From CAIWHR01 sp963843595 (GTDB lineage: Bacteria; Pseudomonadota; Gammaproteobacteria; Burkholderiales; Casimicrobiaceae), in assembly GCA_963843595.1 (NCBI GenBank), contig CAWJLG010000022.1, positions 62,001 to 126,000 on the forward strand: a stretch of DNA of 64,000 nt. The letters are read 5' to 3'. Position 1 is the stretch's first letter. Every line of letters starts with the position of its first letter. The position numbers were made by a program, and so were the translations under genes. Below, one piece after another: positions 8,510 to 16,886 of this stretch. Below the pieces are notes generated by a model that saw only the letters and a list, made by a program, of their open reading frames with translations, was not told the DNA's origin and ran no database searches.

Positions 8510-9846
8510 ATGAGCAATGGGCGTGCGTGTCCGGCCGGACGCGCCGCGCTGCGCTCTCGCTGGCTACGCCGGATCGCTCGCACCTTCGTCGCGCTCGCGG
8601 CCGCGGTGTGGCTCGTTGTTCCGAGCTCGGTGCGGTCGCAGCCGGTTCTCAGCGCCACGCCGCCTTCGATCGATTTCGGGAACGTCGTCGAAATGACGTC
8701 GGCGCCCGGCAAGTCGGTCACGATCACCAACATCAGCGACGTCGATCTCGAGTTCTCGCCGTACTACTACCCGCCGATGAATCTCGGCTTGTGGATGGAT
8801 TGCGTGCATCTGCGCCCAGGCGAGAGCTGTCTCGTCTTCATCTCCCTCGACGCCCGCGCGCTGGGCCCGGGACAGTCGTCCGTCGACGTCTATGCGTATC
8901 TGAACAGTTCGAGCGCGACGCTCCCGCCCGTCGAAATCGACGTCCGCTGGAACCTGATTCCGGGGCGCATTGTGTTCGGCGAGGCGGAGCTCGACTTCGG
9001 CATGCGACCGATCGGCGACGCCGTCGATCACGCGTTCGGTCACGCTGACGAACACCGGCCCGATCGCGCGAGCGGTCGCGTGGCGCGTCATCGGCACCGA
9101 ATGCGCGACGTTCGACGTGACGCCGCCTCTTTGCATCGCCCAGCGGTCGAGCTACCGGGTTGCCGACGCTTGCCCCGCCGAACTGCCGGCCGGTGCTCGT
9201 TGCGATCTGACGGTCACGTTCCAACCGATCGCCGGCGGCAATCTGATCGCTGCGTTGAGCGTGGATTTCGCCGGGACGTCGCCGCTCGTCGGTGGCGGAC
9301 TTCCCGTTCCGCCGTCGATGCCGGGCACAACGCTGGCGGTCGAGTACTTCAACGCCTCGCTGGAGCACTATTTCCTGACCGTCACGCCTCTGGAAATGGC
9401 CGTGCTCGACAAGGAAGGTCCAGCCGGCTGGCAACGCACGGGGCTGTCGTTCTGGGTGTATCCGGCGGACAGCTCGGCGCGCCGCGCGGCGCGAGCCCGG
9501 TGTGCCGATACTACGGGCGACCCGAAGCCGGACTCGATTCGCACTTCTACTCGGCATCGACCGACGAATGTCGCGCCGTCGCCGAGCGGTCGCCTCGCCG
9601 CCTGGATCCTCGAAAGTCCGACCTACTTCTACGCCTACCTGCAGACCTCGATCGGCAGCTGCCCGGCCGACGCGGCGGCCCAGCGCGCGATCGCGAGGCG
9701 GCTCTACCGCGTCTACAACAACCGTCCGGACGCCAATCATCGGTTCACGACGTCGTATTACCTCGCCGGCGCAGATGCAGTCGTCGCGCGGCTGGATGCC
9801 GGAAGGCTACGGGCGGGATTCGATCGCGATGTGCCTGCCGCCGTAG
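8510..9846 (+). pseudogene. exported choice-of-anchor / DUF5648-like protein, four frameshifts
   Basis: Pieced together over three frames, this encodes an exported protein of about 440 residues. It has a signal peptide (RRIARTFVALAAAVWLVV), then an ASPM/SPD-2/Hydin-like immunoglobulin fold (PSIDFGNVVEM...VTITNIS). A DUF5648-like lipase-adjacent domain follows (AVEYFNASLEHYFLTV, CRYYGRPEAGLDSHFYSAS) and ends WMPEGYGRDSIAMCLPP. Continuity of conserved residues places frame changes near 9025, 9500, 9592 and 9788. Each frame still reads as good protein, so the breaks are either recent or sequencing/assembly errors. Function is unknown; related proteins are extracellular. Confidence 0.65.
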
Positions 9847-9873
9847 CGCGGATCGCCGCTTGCCGGTCCGACG

Positions 9874-10209
9874 CTAGAGCCTGAGCCACAGCCGCAGCGC
9901 CGCGTCGACGGCCTGCATCTGGTCGCCGGTGAGCGCACCGACCTGACGGGCGATCCGCTCGCGCCTGAGCGTCTGCACCTTGTCGACCATCACCTGCGAC
10001 GGCTTCAGCAGGCCGTTGCCGCGTGCCGGCCGGACGGCGACGCGGAACAGCGGCGCCTCGACCAGCGTCGACGTGATCGGGCAAACGGTGACGCTGGCAT
10101 GCGTCTCGTTGAAGAGATCCGATTGGACGACCAGCGCGGGGCGCGGCTTACCGTAGTCGCCCGTCGCCGCGGCCAGCACGACGTCGCCCCGATGCAGCGC
10201 CGACGCCAC
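9874..10209 (-). CDS. MazF/PemK-family endoribonuclease toxin
   Basis: This 111-residue toxin belongs to the MazF/PemK family, which cleaves mRNA at short sequences. The family pattern is visible: GDVVLAAATGDYGKPRPALVVQSD at the N-terminus, VTVCPITSTLV in the middle, and the KPSQVMVDKVQTLRRERI segment. The start is a GTG at 10209 that directly abuts the TAG stop of the antitoxin gene (stop 10212-10210), so translation is coupled. It is the second gene of a two-gene toxin-antitoxin operon. Confidence 0.9.
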   Translation of the reverse strand: MASALHRGDVVLAAATGDYGKPRPALVVQSDLFNETHASVTVCPITSTLVEAPLFRVAVRPARGNGLLKPSQVMVDKVQTLRRERIARQVGALTGDQMQAVDAALRLWLRL

Positions 10210-10416
10210 CTAGAGCGTCCAGCCGGTGTCGTCGGACGCAAATGCCGGTTCGGCCACGCGGCTGGCGAGGATCGACTGTCGCCGTGCCTCGTCGGCATTC
10301 GCCTCAAGGTAGCGACGGATCGCGTCGCGCGCGAGATCGCTCTTCGGCCGGCCGGTGGCGCCGGCAAGCCAGTCGAGGCGTCGTTCCAGTTCGGGATCGA
10401 GACGGATGCCCAGCAT
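10210..10416 (-). CDS. ribbon-helix-helix antitoxin
   Basis: This 68-residue protein has an N-terminal ribbon-helix-helix DNA-binding fold (MLGIRLDPELERRLDWLAGATGRPKSDLARDAIRRYLE) and a short C-terminal tail ending FASDDTGWTL, the usual toxin-binding part. It is the antitoxin of the MazF-like toxin that starts on the next base. It should dimerise and repress its own promoter; a perfect inverted repeat suited to this lies 14 bases upstream of its ATG. Confidence 0.88.
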   Translation of the reverse strand: MLGIRLDPELERRLDWLAGATGRPKSDLARDAIRRYLEANADEARRQSILASRVAEPAFASDDTGWTL

Positions 10417-10429
10417 GCGTCGCCCCGCG

Positions 10430-10453
10430 GATGTTTAACGTGTGTTAAACATC
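10430..10453. promoter_or_regulatory. perfect palindromic operator of the toxin-antitoxin operon
   Basis: GATGTTTAAC and GTTAAACATC form a perfect 10-bp inverted repeat around GTGT. It sits 14 bases upstream of the antitoxin ATG on the minus strand and is AT-rich in a GC-rich region, as expected of a promoter. Ribbon-helix-helix antitoxins bind such repeats to autoregulate. The distal end of the acyl-CoA ligase gene is 23 bases away. Confidence 0.75.
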
Positions 10454-10475
10454 GTGCCGCAACGGACCAACCACG

Positions 10476-12077
10476 TCAATCGGCCGGTCGGCTGAGTGCG
10501 GCCGATAGCCGCTCCCGCAGCGCGGTCTTCAGCACCTTGCCGGCGTTGTTCTTCGGCAGTTCGGCGACGAAGACGTACGCCTTCGGCCGCTTGAAGCGCG
10601 CGATGTGGTCGAGGCAGAACGCATCCAGCGCGTCGCGCAGTGCGTCGTTCCCGGCGGTGCCGGCACTGCCGCGGGCAACGACGAACGCGACGACTTCCTC
10701 GCCCCACTCCGGATGCGCATGCCCGACGACGGCCACTTCGGCGACGTCGGGGTGGCGCAGCAGCACCTCCTCGACTTCGCGCGGGTAGATGTTCGAGCCG
10801 CCGCTGATGATGAGGTCCTTCGAGCGGTCCCTGAGCGTCAGGAAACCGTCCGCATCGAACACGCCGACGTCGCCGGTGTGCAGCCAGCCGTTGGCGAGCG
10901 TCGCGGCGCTGGCCTCCGGGTTGCGCCAGTAGCCGCGCATCACGGTCGGTCCGCGGACCAGGACCTCGCCGACCGCGCCCGCGGGCAGCGCCTCGTCGTC
11001 GGTGCCGGCGACGCGGACTTCGATACCGGTCTGCGCGACGCCGACCGATCCGATCCGCGCATCGTCGCCGCGCGCGATGGCGTCGGCGACGAGGTCGCGG
11101 CCCATCGCCGTGATCGTCATCGGCGTCTCCCCCTGCCCGTAGATCTGCGCGAGCCGCGGGCCCAGCGCGGCGAACGCCGCCTTGCAGTCCTCGACGTACA
11201 TCGGACCGCCACCGTACACGATGCATTTCAGCCGTTCCAACCGCGCATCGCGCAGCGCCGGCGATTCGATCAACCGCTTCACCATCGTCGGTGCCGCGAA
11301 GAAGCACGCGTGGTTCCACGACTCGAGCAAGGCGGCGATCTCCGCCGGGTCGAATCCTCCCGACTCCGGCACCACGTTGACGGCGCCACGGGCGACATGC
11401 GGGAGCACGTACAGGCCCGACCCGTGCGACAGCGGAGCGGGATGGAGGATCGCGTCGCCCGGTGCGATTGCCTCCACGTCCGCGAGGAAGCACTGCGTCA
11501 TCGCGAACAGGTTGCCGTGGGTGATCTCCACACCCTTCGGTCGGCCGGTCGTGCCGCTGGTGTAGAAGAGCCACGCGGGATCGTCGGGCAGGCACGCGGC
11601 CGGCGCCGCCACGGCCGTTCCTTGCCTGAGCATTTCGAAGGCATCCCCGGTGAATGCGATCACCCGTTCGAGCGAGCGCGGCACGCCTGCCGCCGCGCCC
11701 AGCGCGGCCTCCCATGCGGCATCGACGAACGCCCAGCGGGCGCCGCTGTGCTCGAGGATGTAGGCGAGCTCGGCCGGATGCAGCTTCGCGTTGACCGGGA
11801 CCGTGACGAGTCCCGCCCACCAGCACGCGAAAAGGGTCTCGACGTAGGCCGGCACATTGCGCGAAACCAGCGCGACGCGGTCACCGGGCGCGAGCCCCGC
11901 GGCGAGCATGGCACCGGCGTGTCGCGCCGCGCTCGCGGCCAGCGTTTCGTAATCGGCGAGTACCTGGCCACCCAGCGCGACCGCAGGCAGGCGCGGCCAG
12001 CTGCGCGCCGTACGCACCAGCAGCGAGGCGAGATTGTGCGCGCTCGACGCCCGTGCCGCCGCCCGACCGTCAGACAT
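10476..12077 (-). CDS. AMP-forming acyl-CoA synthetase
   Basis: This 533-residue member of the ANL superfamily activates a carboxylic acid with ATP and joins it to CoA. The P-loop motif reads LFYTSGTTGRPKG (about residue 172), followed by IYGQGETP, the hinge motif GWLHTGDVGVFDADGFLTLRDRSKD, and the C-terminal catalytic lysine in PKNNAGKVLK. The substrate cannot be read from the sequence; fatty or aromatic acids are possible. Its ATG overlaps the last 8 bases of the upstream oxidoreductase gene, so the two are probably coexpressed and may act on the same compound. Confidence 0.9.
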   Translation of the reverse strand: MSDGRAAARASSAHNLASLLVRTARSWPRLPAVALGGQVLADYETLAASAARHAGAMLAAGLAPGDRVALVSRNVPAYVETLFACWWAGLVTVPVNAKLHPAELAYILEHSGARWAFVDAAWEAALGAAAGVPRSLERVIAFTGDAFEMLRQGTAVAAPAACLPDDPAWLFYTSGTTGRPKGVEITHGNLFAMTQCFLADVEAIAPGDAILHPAPLSHGSGLYVLPHVARGAVNVVPESGGFDPAEIAALLESWNHACFFAAPTMVKRLIESPALRDARLERLKCIVYGGGPMYVEDCKAAFAALGPRLAQIYGQGETPMTITAMGRDLVADAIARGDDARIGSVGVAQTGIEVRVAGTDDEALPAGAVGEVLVRGPTVMRGYWRNPEASAATLANGWLHTGDVGVFDADGFLTLRDRSKDLIISGGSNIYPREVEEVLLRHPDVAEVAVVGHAHPEWGEEVVAFVVARGSAGTAGNDALRDALDAFCLDHIARFKRPKAYVFVAELPKNNAGKVLKTALRERLSAALSRPAD

Positions 12078-13695
12078 GGCGATGCCGCCGCACGTCGCGC
12101 AGGATCTCGCGTGCCGCGTTGCGTCCCGGCAGGCCGGTGACACCTCCCCCCGGATGCGCGCCGGAGCCACAGAGGTAGAGCGCGCGCACGGGCATGCGGT
12201 AATCGGCATGCCCCAGGACCGGGCGCGTCGAGAACAGCTGATCGAGTCCGAGTGCGCCGTGAAAGATGTCGCCGCCGACGAGGCCGAACTCGCGCTCCAG
12301 ATCCAGCGGCGAGAGCACGCGGCGACCGAGCACGCTGGCGGCGAAGTTCGGCGCGACGCGATCGACCGTGGCGACCATGAGATCGGCCACTTCCTCGCGC
12401 GCATCGTCCCACGTCCGCCCCGTCACCTTCGGCAGCTCCGGGTGGGCGTGCTGGCAGAAGAGGCTCGCCACGTGCATGCCCGACGGCGCCAGCGAATCGT
12501 CCACCACCGACGGGATCAGCATCTCGACGATCGGCTCGCGCGACCAGCCGTGCGTCTTCGCGTCGAAGTACGCGCGCTCCATGTAGCCGAGCGACGGCGC
12601 GATCACGATCCCGCTCGCGTGATGGGGCTGCGCTGCGGCGCCGGGCAGGCACGTGAAATCGGGCAGCGCGGACAGCGCGACGTTCATCCGGAACGTGCCC
12701 GAGCCGCAGCGATAGGCCGCAATGCGCGCACGGAAATCGGCCTCGACGTCCCCGGGCGCGACGAGCCGGTCGAACAGCAGCCGCGGGTTCACGTTGGCAA
12801 CCACACGGGTCGCTTCGACGACTTCGCCGCTCTCGAGCTCGACGCCCATCGCCCGTCCGCCCTTGACGATGACGCGGGCAACCGGTGCCGACGTGCGCAG
12901 CACAACGCCGCGCGCCGCACACTCGCGCGCCATCGCCTGCGTGATCGTCCCCATTCCGCCCTTCGCATGTCCCCACTGCCCGCGCTGTCCGTTGACCTCG
13001 CCGAACACGTGGTGCAGCAGCACATACGCGGACCCGGGCGCGAAGGGGCTCGCAAAGTTGCCGACGACCGCGTCGAAGCCGAACGCCGCCTTGACCGGAT
13101 CGGACTCGAACCAGTGGTCGAGAATCTCGCCGGCGCTCTTGGTGAACAGGTCGAGAACGTCGCGCTGGCCCGCGCGGTCGAGGTCGCGAAAGCGTCGTGC
13201 GACCTTCCATGCGTCCAGAATGACCTGCATGCCTCCGCCGGCGTTCGGAGGCGTCGCCGCCATGAGATCGCGCAGCACGTCGGCAACGCGGTCCAGCATC
13301 GCGTAGTAGGCCGCGAGCCGGTCGGCATCGCGGCGCGAGAAGCGCGCGACCTCTGCCTGCGTGGCCGCGAGCCCGCCTCCGACCTTGAGGTAGCGTTGAC
13401 TCGCGCCGGGCAACGGCAGGAAATTCGAGAACGGCCGCAACACCACCTCGAGGCCGTGCGCGGCGAGCCTCAAATCGCGGATGACCTGCGGGTCGAGCAG
13501 GCTGACCGTGTAGCTCGCCGTCGAATTGCGGAATCCGGGATGGAATTCCTCGGTCACCGCGGCGCCGCCCAGCACGCTTCGCCGCTCGAGCACGCAGACC
13601 GAGAGTCCTGCGGCCGCGAGATACGCGGCGCAGACGAGGCCGTTGTGGCCGCCGCCGACGATCGCGGCATCGAAACGTCTGGCGTTGGCGGTCAC
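12070..13695 (-). CDS. phytoene dehydrogenase-like FAD oxidoreductase
   Basis: This 541-residue flavoprotein is of the CrtI/PYROXD2 type. The N-terminal FAD motif AAIVGGGHNGLVCAAYLAAAG is at residues 10-30. The C-terminal FAD motif LYLCGSGAHPGGGVTGLPG is at about 505-523. The family covers carotenoid desaturases and many uncharacterised enzymes, including human PYROXD2; no other carotenoid gene is nearby, so a carotenoid role is not supported. The start is a GTG at 13695, chosen from the position of the FAD motif. It overlaps the acyl-CoA synthetase gene by 8 bases and lies 43 bases after fabI. Confidence 0.82.
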   Translation of the reverse strand: MTANARRFDAAIVGGGHNGLVCAAYLAAAGLSVCVLERRSVLGGAAVTEEFHPGFRNSTASYTVSLLDPQVIRDLRLAAHGLEVVLRPFSNFLPLPGASQRYLKVGGGLAATQAEVARFSRRDADRLAAYYAMLDRVADVLRDLMAATPPNAGGGMQVILDAWKVARRFRDLDRAGQRDVLDLFTKSAGEILDHWFESDPVKAAFGFDAVVGNFASPFAPGSAYVLLHHVFGEVNGQRGQWGHAKGGMGTITQAMARECAARGVVLRTSAPVARVIVKGGRAMGVELESGEVVEATRVVANVNPRLLFDRLVAPGDVEADFRARIAAYRCGSGTFRMNVALSALPDFTCLPGAAAQPHHASGIVIAPSLGYMERAYFDAKTHGWSREPIVEMLIPSVVDDSLAPSGMHVASLFCQHAHPELPKVTGRTWDDAREEVADLMVATVDRVAPNFAASVLGRRVLSPLDLEREFGLVGGDIFHGALGLDQLFSTRPVLGHADYRMPVRALYLCGSGAHPGGGVTGLPGRNAAREILRDVRRHRHV

Positions 13696-13738
13696 GGCGA
13701 TCGCGTTCCCCGGTGTTGGGGACGCCCCTTCGCGGTGG

Positions 13739-14530
13739 TCAGTCCTCGTCGTCGGCCGCGACGGCGACGGTGGAGTAGCCGCAGTCGACGTAGGTGATCT
13801 CGCCGGTGATCGCGCTCGACAGCTCCGAGAAGTAGAACGCGGCGACGTTGCCGACCTCGTCGATCGTGACATTGCGATGCAGCGGTGCGGCGCGCTCGAA
13901 GCGGGAAAGCAGTTTCGAGAAATTGCCGATGCCGGCCGCGGCGAGCGTCTTGATCGGTCCGGCCGAAAGTCCGTTGACGCGAATGCCCTCCGGTCCGAGG
14001 CACGCCGCGAGGTAGCGGATGTTGGCTTCGAGACTCGCCTTGGCGAGCCCCATCACGTTGTAGTTCGGGACCGAGCGGACGGCGCCGAGGTAGGTCATCG
14101 TCAGCAGCGAGCCCGGACGCCCCTGCATCAGCGGCCGCGCGCCCTTGGCCAGCGCCGCGAAGCTGTAGCTGGAAATGTCCTGCGCAATGGCGAACGCCGA
14201 CCGCGTGAGGCCCTCGAGAAAATCGCCCGCCAGCGCCTCGCGCGGAGCATAGGCGATCGAATGCAGCAGTCCGTCGAGAACCCCCCACTCCGTCTTGAGC
14301 GACGCGAACAGCGCGTCGATCTCGTCGTCCCGGGACACGTCGCAGCGCAGTACCGGGACGGTGCCGAACTCCGCGGCGATCCGGGTGACGCGATCCCTGA
14401 GGTCGTCGTTGACGTAGGTGAACGCGAGCGTGGCGCCTTCGCGCTGGCAGGCACGCGCGACGCCGTAGGCAATCGAGCGGTTCGACAGCACGCCGGTGAT
14501 CAGGATCTTCTTGTCGGCCAGAAAGCCCAT
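13739..14530 (-). CDS. fabI: enoyl-[acyl-carrier-protein] reductase (NADH) FabI
   Basis: This 263-residue short-chain dehydrogenase performs the last reduction of each fatty-acid elongation round, turning trans-2-enoyl-ACP into acyl-ACP with NADH. The N-terminus MGFLADKKILITGVLSNRSIAYG carries the FabI-type cofactor motif. The catalytic Tyr/Lys set is in YLGAVRSVPNYNVMGLAKA (Tyr and Lys six residues apart). It ends in a short acidic tail (ADDED). The downstream genes on this strand begin 43 bases later. Confidence 0.95.
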   Translation of the reverse strand: MGFLADKKILITGVLSNRSIAYGVARACQREGATLAFTYVNDDLRDRVTRIAAEFGTVPVLRCDVSRDDEIDALFASLKTEWGVLDGLLHSIAYAPREALAGDFLEGLTRSAFAIAQDISSYSFAALAKGARPLMQGRPGSLLTMTYLGAVRSVPNYNVMGLAKASLEANIRYLAACLGPEGIRVNGLSAGPIKTLAAAGIGNFSKLLSRFERAAPLHRNVTIDEVGNVAAFYFSELSSAITGEITYVDCGYSTVAVAADDED

Positions 14531-14572
14531 CGTGGCTCCGGAAAAGGGATTGAGTGAGACCGCAGGCGGCGC

Positions 14573-15100
14573 TCAGCGGAGCATCGACGGTGCCGCGCCG
14601 ATCACGGCACAGGCGATGCGTCCGTTGGGAACGTCGGGTTTCGCGTCGAGCGGACCGACGGCGCCTTCGTGAATGACGACGGACTTGCCATAGACGCCGT
14701 CGGGTCCCGCGAGCGCGAGCCCGGCGATGCGCACGCTCATCGTCGCGGTACCCTCGCTGTTCGCCGCGAGCGTGTAGATCAACGGCTCGCGGCCCGGCGG
14801 CGACCACGGTGCGCCGGCGGAGAATCCGTTGCGCGACGAGCAGTTGCCGGTCGTGTGAATCGCGACCCGGTAGACGCCCGATGTCGCGTCGGTGACGTGG
14901 AGGACCATCGTCACGCCGTCGGCTCGGGGCTGGAACACCACCGAACCGCCGATCGCGCTGCCTCCGAGCGGCCCGAACAATCCGCCCACAGCCGCCGCTG
15001 CGGCACCGCGCGTCGCAGTATCCGCGGACTCGTTCATCGACTGGCAGCCCGCGAGTGCGAGGACCAGAACTGCACTCACCAGCATGAGCCGCCGCTGCAC
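14573..15100 (-). CDS. degenerate Cu/Zn superoxide dismutase-like lipoprotein
   Basis: This 175-residue protein has a lipoprotein signal (VLVLALAGC) and a SodC-like beta-barrel. Conserved remnants are IHTTGNCSS, GKSVVIHEGA and GRIACAVIG, matching the disulfide cysteines and two histidines of the family. The first histidine of FHIH is replaced (VAIH), and the GGHFNP zinc loop reads GAPWSPP. Several copper and zinc ligands are therefore lost and dismutase activity is doubtful. I chose the GTG at 15100 because GGAG lies 8 bases upstream; an ATG at 15085 is possible. It is 42 bases upstream of fabI on the same strand. Confidence 0.75.
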   Translation of the reverse strand: MQRRLMLVSAVLVLALAGCQSMNESADTATRGAAAAAVGGLFGPLGGSAIGGSVVFQPRADGVTMVLHVTDATSGVYRVAIHTTGNCSSRNGFSAGAPWSPPGREPLIYTLAANSEGTATMSVRIAGLALAGPDGVYGKSVVIHEGAVGPLDAKPDVPNGRIACAVIGAAPSMLR

Positions 15101-15350
15101 CGGGTTTCTCCGTCGTTCGCACAAATGCGGTGCGCCCTTCGCCTGCGCCGTCGTCGGGCAGGCGACCATGATAAGCGAACCGGCATTGCGCCGCCAAAAA
15201 TGCTGACCGCGCGGGTTTCGGACCGGTGGCCATCGTTCCGCCCGCGATCAACGCGCAGCGCCCGCCGCCGACCCGGTCACGTTCTCGAACAACACGGTGA
15301 CGATCCCCGACTGACGCCCGTCCGGCGGCGGCCGCCACCGGCGTTCGCGG

Positions 15351-15356
15351 TACAAT
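15351..15356 (+). promoter_or_regulatory. hslU -10 element
   Basis: TACAAT occurs 51 bases before the hslU ATG, immediately upstream of a strong hairpin. No convincing -35 precedes it. Confidence 0.45.
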
Positions 15357-15359
15357 TTG

Positions 15360-15392
15360 ACGGCCGCTCCGCTCGGGACGGCCGTTTTCTTT
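15360..15392 (+). terminator. terminator-like hairpin in the hslU leader
   Basis: ACGGCCG (15360-15366) and CGGCCGT (15379-15385) pair perfectly around a 12-base loop, followed by TTTTCTTT (15385-15392). This has the form of an intrinsic terminator but sits between the likely promoter and the hslU start at 15407, with no upstream plus-strand gene to end. It could be an attenuator or a stabilising 5' stem-loop. Confidence 0.55.
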
Positions 15393-15406
15393 GGCATTCC
15401 CCTCCC

Positions 15407-16735
15407 ATGTCGCAGATGACCCCGTCCGAAATCGTTTCCGAGCTCGACAAGCACATCGTCGGGCAGGATGCCGCGAAGCGCGCCGTCGCGATCGCGCTGC
15501 GCAACCGCTGGCGCCGGCAGCAGGTGCCCGAGCCGCTGCGGCAGGAGATCACGCCGAAGAACATCCTGATGATCGGCCCGACCGGCGTGGGCAAGACCGA
15601 GATCGCGCGGCGGCTCGCCCGGCTCGCCGACGCGCCGTTCATCAAGGTCGAGGCGACGAAGTTCACCGAGGTCGGCTACGTCGGCCGCGACGTCGACACG
15701 ATCATCCGCGACCTCGCCGAGGCCGCGATCAAGCAGACCCGCGAGACCGAGGCCCGCAAGGTGCGCAGCCGCGCCGCCGACGCCGCCGAGGAGCGCGTCC
15801 TCGATGTCCTGCTGCCGCCGGCGCGCGAGGTGAACTTCCACGACATGCAGCCGGCCGACACCGGCACGCGCCAGAAATTCCGCAAGCTGCTGCGCGAAGG
15901 CAAGCTCGACGAGAAGGAAGTGGAGGTCGAGGTGTCGCTGCTGGCGCCGCAGATGGAGATCATGGCGCCGCCGGGCATGGAGGACCTGACGAGCCAGATC
16001 CAGGGGATGTTCCAGCAGATGGGCGGGGCGCGGCGCAAGGTCAAGAAGATGACCGTCGCCGACGCGATGAAGGCGCTGACCGACGAGGAGGCCGGAAAGC
16101 TTCTCAACGACGACGAGATCAAGTCCAAGGCGCTCACCGCGGTCGAGCAGAACGGCATCGTGTTCCTCGACGAGATCGACAAGATCGCGAGCCGGCAGGA
16201 GACCCACGGCGCCGACGTCTCGCGGCAGGGCGTCCAGCGCGACCTGCTGCCGCTCGTCGAGGGCACGACCGTTTCGACCAAGTACGGAATGGTGCGCACC
16301 GACCACATCCTGTTCATCGCGTCGGGCGCATTCCACCTGTCCAAGCCGTCCGACCTGATTCCCGAGCTGCAGGGGCGGTTTCCGATCCGCGTCGAGCTGC
16401 AGTCGCTGTCGGTCGCCGACTTCGAGCAGATCCTCACGGCGACCGATGCCTGTCTCGTGCGCCAGTACGAAGCGCTGCTCGGCACCGAGAATGTCCACCT
16501 CGACTTCAAGCCGGACGGCATCCGGCGACTCGCGGAAATCGCCTTCGCCGTCAACGAAAAACAGGAGAACATCGGCGCCCGCCGCCTCTACACGGTGATG
16601 GAACGGTTGCTCGAGGAGCTTTCGTTCCAGGCGACGAAGCACACCGGGGACACGATCGTCATCGACGCCGTCTATGTCGATGCGCGGCTCGCGGGCATCG
16701 CCGGCGACGACAATCTCGCGCGCTACATCCTTTGA
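15407..16735 (+). CDS. hslU: ATP-dependent protease ATPase subunit HslU (ClpY)
   Basis: This 442-residue AAA+ unfoldase feeds proteins to HslV. The Walker A motif GPTGVGKT is at residues 57-64, preceded by the N-terminal KHIVGQDAAKRAVAIALRNRWRR signature. The pore motif is EVGYVGRDV, Walker B reads IVFLDEIDKIA, and sensor 2 is in ENIGARRLYTV. The intermediate I domain spans about 110-240. The length equals that of the E. coli protein. It stands apart from hslV (3399-3944, opposite strand), so the usual hslVU operon is split here. Confidence 0.96.
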   Translation: MSQMTPSEIVSELDKHIVGQDAAKRAVAIALRNRWRRQQVPEPLRQEITPKNILMIGPTGVGKTEIARRLARLADAPFIKVEATKFTEVGYVGRDVDTIIRDLAEAAIKQTRETEARKVRSRAADAAEERVLDVLLPPAREVNFHDMQPADTGTRQKFRKLLREGKLDEKEVEVEVSLLAPQMEIMAPPGMEDLTSQIQGMFQQMGGARRKVKKMTVADAMKALTDEEAGKLLNDDEIKSKALTAVEQNGIVFLDEIDKIASRQETHGADVSRQGVQRDLLPLVEGTTVSTKYGMVRTDHILFIASGAFHLSKPSDLIPELQGRFPIRVELQSLSVADFEQILTATDACLVRQYEALLGTENVHLDFKPDGIRRLAEIAFAVNEKQENIGARRLYTVMERLLEELSFQATKHTGDTIVIDAVYVDARLAGIAGDDNLARYIL

Positions 16736-16881
16736 TGCGTCGAGGTTCGCATCTGCCGTCGAGCGTCAAGCATCCTGCGTCGACCGTGAAACCACCGGTG
16801 GACGAGACGCCCGTTCGAATCACGACGACACGCGAGTCGGCCACCGTCGCCGGGTCCGCGACGCCGGACGCTGCGCGCTAG
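16735..16881 (+). CDS. possible small ORF overlapping the hslU stop
   Basis: An ATG overlaps the hslU stop (TGATG) and opens 48 codons of Ser/Thr/Ala-rich sequence with no recognisable motif. The position would allow translational coupling, but composition gives no support, so it may be chance. It is the only candidate in the 151 bases before the AEC transporter gene. Confidence 0.2.
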   Translation: MRRGSHLPSSVKHPASTVKPPVDETPVRITTTRESATVAGSATPDAAR

Positions 16882-16886
16882 CCCCC

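Noticed and set aside
12034..13797. A 587-codon plus-strand open frame opposite the FAD oxidoreductase
   Set aside because: It has shadow composition, and the minus-strand protein has both FAD motifs.
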